From contig JAKUCV010007502.1 in assembly GCA_028386065.3 (NCBI GenBank), forward strand, positions 124,001-188,000: DNA of 64,000 bases, written 5' to 3'. The position numbers and the translations under genes were made by a program. The notes beneath the pieces were generated by a model. It made no database searches. It was not told where the DNA came from and was given only the letters and a program-made list of their open reading frames with translations. Shown here one piece after another: positions 58,783 through 64,000 of this stretch (position 1 is the stretch's first letter; each line of letters opens with the position of its first letter). The DNA comes from Turnera subulata (lineage: Eukaryota > Streptophyta > Magnoliopsida > Malpighiales > Passifloraceae).

Positions 58783-60880
58783 ATGAGCTCCAACCCCGCC
58801 TATCCTCTTGATGAAACTCTCCTCACGGTTCTTGGTGAGAAGTTGATACCCCAGGAGGAGTTTCGACCCTACTATTCAGTCGGTTCTCTATCCGGGGAAG
58901 AGTCCTACAAACACAGTCCCTCCTCTCAACAAAATTTTTATGTTCACTATGATGGTTGACGCGGGGGTCACTCTCCTCTTCTCTAGGTTTTTTATTGAGT
59001 TTCTCCGCACCTTTAATTTAGCCCCCTCATGGTTTTACCTAACTTCCTTGAACAATGGTGTCGTCTCTGCTGGGTATATCCTTCGCTTCTTGTTTTCTTT
59101 AAATTTTTCCAAGTCAAAAACCCTAAGGGAAACGTTGATGAGTCAGATCTAGTATACGTGTGTAGGTGCTCGAGCTTAGGATACTTCGAGCACATCCCTA
59201 AGAATAAAAAATTCTTCAAGAGGGGGTCATCAAAATTCAAGTAAACACAGGTTCCGTTGAGGAATATTTAGGGTTTCCCAATAAAAATAACCCCTTTTGA
59301 CCCTAACGCCATTCAGTTTGGTTCTCTTTCTCGCCAAAAGGAAGAATGGTACTTGGCCCTTAGGAGTGACATGATTGTACATTGTCCTTTGAGGCTCGAG
59401 GTGGGCTTTGGAGATTCTTCTCCTTTGCTTTCAATATTTATTCTGATTTCTTTTCTTCTTTTATGGAAGATTTCTCATGTTTTAATCACCGCTCTAGTTT
59501 TTTTTTCAGTTTTACAAAGTCTTAAGCGTTTTCCTCGTGTTCCAGAGCAAGACGAGCACTCCGACTCTCAGATGTCCAGCGAGAAGCGTGCTCAATCCCC
59601 CACTTCTTCAGACCTCGCCTCAGACCGTGACAAAACTCGTCGTTCGTCCGAGGTTGCTTAGAGTTCCAATCCCCCTACTGCCGGTCACAAGGGAACGGGC
59701 GATTCTTCCTGCCTGCCGTCGTTGTTGGAGAAGTCCAAGAGCTCCTCTAAGGCCCTTGGTATTCCTCCTCTGTCTTCCCAGACCACCTACAACAGTCTTA
59801 AGAAAGGTACTGCCTCTGAGGTGCTGTCTCTGGGGGGTAAGCGATCCAGCTCTGAGACCATCCTTCGGAAAGCTCCTTCCTCTCCGGCCACTAGCCCTAT
59901 GAAAGGGGTTTCATCTTCTGCCTCCCACCAAGAGGATCCTTCTCAGTCCACCAATTTCCGGTGAAGCTCTTATCCGATTCTGGTCCTACCGGTTCTCTAG
60001 GGGATTTGGACTTCCCATCACTAGTCTGGATCATGGAGGGTCCTGCTAGAGAGGGTCATTCGGAGCGTGCCCTCTCAGTTTTCTGTGAGAAGGTCTTTAA
60101 CGAGTGTCCCAACCTTTGAAAAAAATATATGGATATCATGCCCAATCTCTTTCCCGGCTATATAGCCTCTCTCTCGCAGGTTTGCTGGTTTCTCTTTTCT
60201 CGTCTTTTCTCCTTCTCTTTTTTTTGTGTACTTTCCTTTTCCTTGCAGTCTTCTTTTCCCTTGTTGATCTTTAATTCAACCTTCATTCTTTAGGGTCTCC
60301 TTATGGCGAATACTATTTCGCCTCCAACAACCAAGACCTATATTGTCAGAAGCAGGCCGCTGAGGCTGAGAGTTCTCAACTTTCCAAGTCCCTAAAGCTT
60401 GAGAAGGATCGCTACAAGAAGGCCATCCAAGATGTGACCTTTGCGTTCGCCGAAGCAGTGAAGCGTAAAAGTGAACTGCAAGCCCTTCACGCCGTGATGA
60501 AGGCACTTCGCAAATCTTTCGAGTCTCAGCTAAAATCCTATCGCGAGAAGAATGGAGCTTTAGAGCGGGACCTTGACGATTTCGTCCTTCAAGTCCCTGG
60601 CTATATGGAGAGGGTAACAGAATTACACCATCGTCAGGTCTCCAAGAAGCACCCTGGTGACGATGCCAGTTACCTGGAGGCCATTGTCCTTTATTCGGAC
60701 CCTGCCTCTCCTCTCTCTGAGTTCACCGAGGGCAATGAGGATGAGGATATCCTTAGTGACCACTGCGAGAGCTCTCTCCCGTACACCGTCTGCTATACTT
60801 CACGATGCCACCCAAGAGATTGCTCAGGAGGCCGTAGATACCATCAACCGCGAGGTCATCCAAGAGATCGCTCAGATGAT
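58783..60880 (+). pseudogene. Relic of a plant 'putative gypsy-type transposon' (gag-like) gene
   Basis: The ATG at 58783 (MSSNPAYPLD) opens a frame that soon breaks. In following frames come VDAGVTLLFSRFFIEFLRTF and NLAPSWFYLTSLNNGVVSAG, then a Ser/Thr/Pro-rich middle (59560-59960). A coiled coil follows (60434 on: KRKSELQALHAVMKALRKSF, NGALERDLDDFV) with an acidic tail. This order resembles the plant family annotated as putative gypsy-type transposon (Transposase_28-like). Intron-like gaps (60175-60300) and stops divide it. I am fairly sure of the class, not of details. Confidence 0.6.
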
Positions 60881-61030
60881 AGTAGACCTCCTAGTGTTTC
60901 CCTGAAAGACAACCTACAGATTCGGGTTGGGTGTGGCACCAAGGTATCCCTATGGCACGACAACTGGTCAAGGGGTGGTACATTGAAATCCAGGTTTTCA
61001 AGACTTTTTCTATATCCAATGATCAAGTAG
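60434..61030 (+). pseudogene. Chimeric frame: coiled coil joined to LINE C-terminal segment
   Basis: This 198-codon frame starts in the coiled coil of the gypsy-type relic and, after an Arg-rich stretch (RGHPRDRSDDSRPP), enters LINE sequence (IRVGCGTKVSLWHDNWSRGG) at about 60900. The join is in frame. It is probably a by-product of LINE insertion and not a real gene. Confidence 0.55.
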
Positions 61031-61545
61031 TTTGCTTGGCCTATGTGGTTCCAAAGCCCTTTTACTAAATTCCGATGATTCATGGCATAGGACTCTATAC
61101 GAATGGGAAGGGGCAGATTGTAAGACAGTTGATGAATTATTGGCTAGTGTTTCTTTAAATTCTCATACCCTAGATAAGGGTGGGTGTGGGTGGTAGTAAG
61201 GATGAGATTTTCACTGTCAAGACAGGTAGAGAATTGATGATTCAATCTCAGGATTTTGGGTAGCAAAGTTTCTAACTTATGGACCAACCTTTACCCTCCA
61301 AAAGTGGAATGCTTTTTCTCACAAGTTATTAATGATGGGATTGCAGTGAGAGCAAACCTTTCAAGGCGAGGCTTAATTCCAGTAGATAAAGACTTATGCC
61401 CGTTTTGCACTGAAGGTATGGAAACAAGCTCTCATCTCCTTCTTCACTATTCTTATTCTTGGAAATTCTGGCAAAAAATATATTGTTGGTGGGGGTGAAT
61501 TAGATAGCACCAGAATGTTTAAAGGTCTGGTTAGTTCAATGGCCT
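60905..61545 (+). pseudogene. LINE ORF2 C-terminal fragment
   Basis: VGCGTKVSLWHDNWSRGG is followed (in shifted frames) by DEIFTVKTGRELM and, from 61270, VSNLWTNLYPPKVECFFSQV and LCPFCTEGMETSSHLLLHYS, the zinc-knuckle zf-RVT region. It is interrupted at 61546 by the LTR element. LINE coding text (ASWMIIG-like) resumes after 63942. Confidence 0.85.
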
Positions 61546-62316
61546 TGATGGAAATAGAAAAGCAAATGAACAATAATGTTCTGTCCAATTGAAGAAAACA
61601 GAACAACCAAAGAACAACAATGATTCTGTCCAATTGAAGAATAGAGACAGCCAATGAACAATAATGTTCTGCAAGAGTTTAATCGATCAACAAAACACTC
61701 AAATAGGAAGAGAACAATGCATCATAATTCTGGAAATTTTCCAGAATCTCAAGAACACCAAGAAGAAAGCAACTAATTCTGGAATTTCCAAAAATTCTGC
61801 AGATGAACACTTCTTCAATTTCCAGAATTTTTCAGCATTTATGAACACTCAAGAACACTTGAATTTCAATCAACATGACAAAGACAATAATCTCACGATT
61901 AACACACTTCTTTTGTTTTTGATTTTCTGGAGAAGAACTGATTTCATTCATTCTCACCAAAAGCATTACAGCAGCAGTGCTTTTATACACAACTTATGTG
62001 TTCATGTGGATGAACACGTTGATACAATGCTGACCACCAAAGAACTTAGAATTATCAAACACTCATGAAATCTCTAGACTCCAAATTATTACAAGACTCC
62101 ATCTAGCTAGTAGACAAATGCAAATTACAATCTTAAGACTCCATCTTACTAATAGACATATACAAAATACAATCATTTATTCTCCTCTTGCACCTACCAG
62201 CTTCAACAACTACACCACGTGACTCACATTATTTTCATACACAGAAAAATCACACAGACATTTTATCAAACAGTTGAACTCCATACATACTCAAGACAAG
62301 CTGGTCAATTTCAACA
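61546..62316 (-). repeat. 3' LTR of the DEK_C-carrying element
   Basis: 771 bp, minus-strand TGTTGAAATTGA...TTTCCATCA. Near-identical to 63164-63937 with scattered substitutions and a 4-bp indel near 62285. Confidence 0.93.
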
Positions 62317-62325
62317 CTCCCCCTT
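62317..62325 (-). other. Polypurine tract of the DEK_C-carrying element
   Basis: On the minus strand AAGGGGGAG directly precedes the LTR start TGTTGAAATTG. Confidence 0.88.
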
Positions 62326-62418
62326 GATCGGATTGTCTTGCACTTTTAGCTGTACATTAATGAACGTACTTGAAAGCTCTTCATCCCTTCTTTTCCTTTT
62401 CTTTCTCTTTGCCGAATA

Positions 62419-63099
62419 TTATCTCTTGTCTTGCTTGGCAATTGAAACATCAAACAAGTCATAGAATTCTAATGACTTCTCTTCAATGTATACTTCAACC
62501 CTCTTTTTCACTTTAAAATTCTGTTTATTGGCATTTCTTATCACTTCCAGAATTCCAAGCTTCCCAAACTCATAATCACAACATTTAATCTCTACATCAT
62601 CATTAGGCATTTCTATACCTAAACTGTCATTCCCATACTCAACTTCAATTGATTTGGAATTGGAAAAATCCATGAACTGCAAGCATGAATTCTCACCAAT
62701 AACAAATCCAGAGCTCTTACTTTTCACAGTTTCAACAACATTTTCAAGACTATAATCAGTGGAAATGTCATCAAGCAAAACATCATCAAAACATTCATCA
62801 ACTTCAGAATGCTTACCAACCAAACCTTTATTTTCATCATTTGCAGCCAAATTAGAGCCATTTGTTACCTCAGATTCAACATCTTCAACCTCCTCAATTT
62901 CTTCATTTTCATTGTTGCCAAGCTCATCACTTTCAAGGAACAAAATCACCTAATTTACGATAAACGATTTTCTGTCCGACGAATTTGAGCCGAACTCTTC
63001 TTCCAGCTTCTGGTACAACATCTTTGTTGTCATTGTGTCAAGTTCAGAACACTGAAGAACCTCCCTTAACCATGCAATGATCTCCCAATCAGAAACCAT
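62419..63099 (-). pseudogene. Captured DEK_C-like domain with acidic C-terminal region, one in-frame stop
   Basis: The minus-strand ATG at 63099, shortly after the primer site, starts MVSDWEIIAWLREVLQ. Residues 1-48 (SELDTMTTKMLYQKLEEEF, SDRKSFI) resemble the DEK C-terminal domain as found at the N-terminus of plant SWIB/MDM2-domain chromatin proteins, a DNA-binding helical fold. A TAG at 62952-62950 interrupts the frame. The same frame continues for 176 codons with an acidic tract (NNENEEIEEVEDVESEV) and ends KVKKRVEVYIEEK...FDVSIAKQ. The SWIB domain itself is absent. I infer a transduplicated host gene part; the later half is unrecognised. Confidence 0.7.
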
Positions 63100-63148
63100 C
63101 TTCTTAGTCTCTAACCAATCAAAAGAACAGGATCCGTAAAGAAAGAAC

Positions 63149-63161
63149 GGCTCCACTACCA
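63149..63161 (-). other. Primer-binding site of the DEK_C-carrying element
   Basis: Two bases after the LTR end ...TTTCCATCA, the minus strand reads TGGTAGTGGAGCC, similar to the initiator-tRNA-Met complement used by many copia elements. Confidence 0.7.
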
Positions 63162-63163
63162 AT

Positions 63164-63937
63164 TGATGGAAACAGAACAACAAATGAACAATAATGTTCT
63201 GTCCAATTGAAGAAAACAAAACAACTAAAGAACAACAATGATTTTGTCCAATTGAAGAATAGAGACAGCCAATGAACAATAATGTTCTGCAAGAGTTTAA
63301 TCAATCAACAAAACACTCAAATAGGAAGAGAACAATGCATCACAATTCTGGAAATTTTCCAGAATCTCAAGAACACCAAGAAGAAAGCAACTAATTCTGG
63401 AATTTCCAGAAATTCTGCAGAAGAACACTTCTTCAATTTCCAAAATTTTGCAGTATTTATGAACACTCAAGAACACTTGAATTTCAATCAAAAATCAAGA
63501 TGACAAAGACAATAATCTCCCGATTAACATACTTCTTTTGTTTTTAATTTTCTGGAGAAGAACTGATTTCATTCATTCTCACCAAAAGTATTACAGCAGC
63601 AGTGCTTTTATACACAACTTCTGTGTTCATGTGGATGAACATGTTGATACAATGCTGACCACCAAAGAACTCAGAATTATCAAACACTCATGAAAGCTCT
63701 AGACTCTAAATTATTATAAGACTCTATCTAGCTAGTAGACAAATGCAAATTACAATCTTAAGACTCCATCTTACTAATAGACACATACAAAATACAATCA
63801 CTTATTCTCCTCTTGCACCTACCTGCTTCAACAACTACACCACGTGACTCACATTATTTTCATACACACAAAAATCACACAGACATTTTATCAAATAGTT
63901 GGACTCCATACTCAAGACAAGCTGATCAATTTCAACA
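63164..63937 (-). repeat. 5' LTR of the DEK_C-carrying element
   Basis: Direct partner of 61546-62316, followed at 63938 by the second GGCCT. Confidence 0.93.
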
Positions 63938-63942
63938 GGCCT

Positions 63943-64000
63943 TGGATGGAGATTAACTTATGCAGAAGGGCATCTTGGATGATTATTGGTCAAGCTGCAG
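63943..64000 (+). pseudogene. Continuation of the interrupted LINE
   Basis: After the target duplication the plus strand reads WMEINLCRRASWMIIG, in keeping with the LINE text that follows the zinc-knuckle region. The fragment runs off the window. Confidence 0.6.

Larger units (their letters stand above)
61546..63937 (-). mobile_element. Short non-autonomous LTR retrotransposon carrying a DEK_C-like domain
   Basis: LTRs 61546-62316 and 63164-63937 flank an 847-bp interior. Perfect 5-bp target duplication GGCCT at 61541-61545 and 63938-63942. On the minus strand it reads 5' LTR (63937-63164), primer site, an ORF region, polypurine tract AAGGGGGAG and 3' LTR starting TGTTGAAATTGA. No gag, protease, RT or integrase is present. 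Primer site and LTR style are copia-like. It sits inside a LINE relic. Confidence 0.93.

Overview
The window is nuclear DNA of a flowering plant, most likely a eudicot. The evidence is spliced S-domain receptor kinases with GT-AG introns, AT-rich intergenic DNA, TTTAGGG-type telomere-like repeats, and plant lineages of Ty1/copia, Ty3/gypsy (Athila-like), LINE, Mutator-like (MULE), hAT and Stowaway elements. The species cannot be named from the sequence. No bacterial, organellar or CRISPR features were seen.

Layout. 1-20742 is a nest of LTR retrotransposons. A decayed copia fragment (1-1506) is fused to a rearranged Athila-like element (about 1507-12104) that has lost its integrase. A truncated minus-strand copia relic follows (12105-13169), then a minus-strand Athila-like element with both LTRs that keeps only gag and protease (13170-20742). 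20743-27040 is intergenic and holds a 2.1-kb MULE with gene-like cargo, a fold-back element with a telomere-repeat core, a SINE-like tRNA-derived repeat and a Stowaway MITE.

27044-57835 is a tandem cluster of three G-type lectin S-receptor-like kinases, all on the plus strand. Copies 1 (27044-30401) and 2 (37792-41010) are intact seven-exon genes; their summed exon lengths are multiples of three, giving 842 and 838 aa. Copy 3 (55092-57809) is broken by a 400-bp deletion in exon 1 and a second lesion in the C-terminal tail. Degenerate copies of exon 7 lie downstream of copies 1 and 2, so the duplicated unit was larger than one gene. The spacers contain LINE fragments, nested MITEs and an 8-kb copia element (44343-52336). 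That copia element and a neighbouring MULE split the ancestral upstream region of copy 3.

57836-64000 contains AT-rich spacer, a decayed relic resembling 'putative gypsy-type transposon' proteins, a LINE 3' fragment, and inside the LINE a 2.4-kb LTR element with a perfect 5-bp target duplication. That element carries a DEK_C-like domain instead of retroviral genes.

Functionally, only the receptor kinases look like host genes. They would be plasma-membrane receptors with an extracellular lectin/S-domain/EGF/PAN module, one transmembrane helix and a cytoplasmic Ser/Thr kinase. The rest is mobile DNA. The most noteworthy points are the DEK_C-carrying LTR element, arrays of micro-hairpins inside the copia element, six elements with perfect 9-10-bp target duplications, the telomere-cored fold-back element, and gag-protease-only Athila derivatives.
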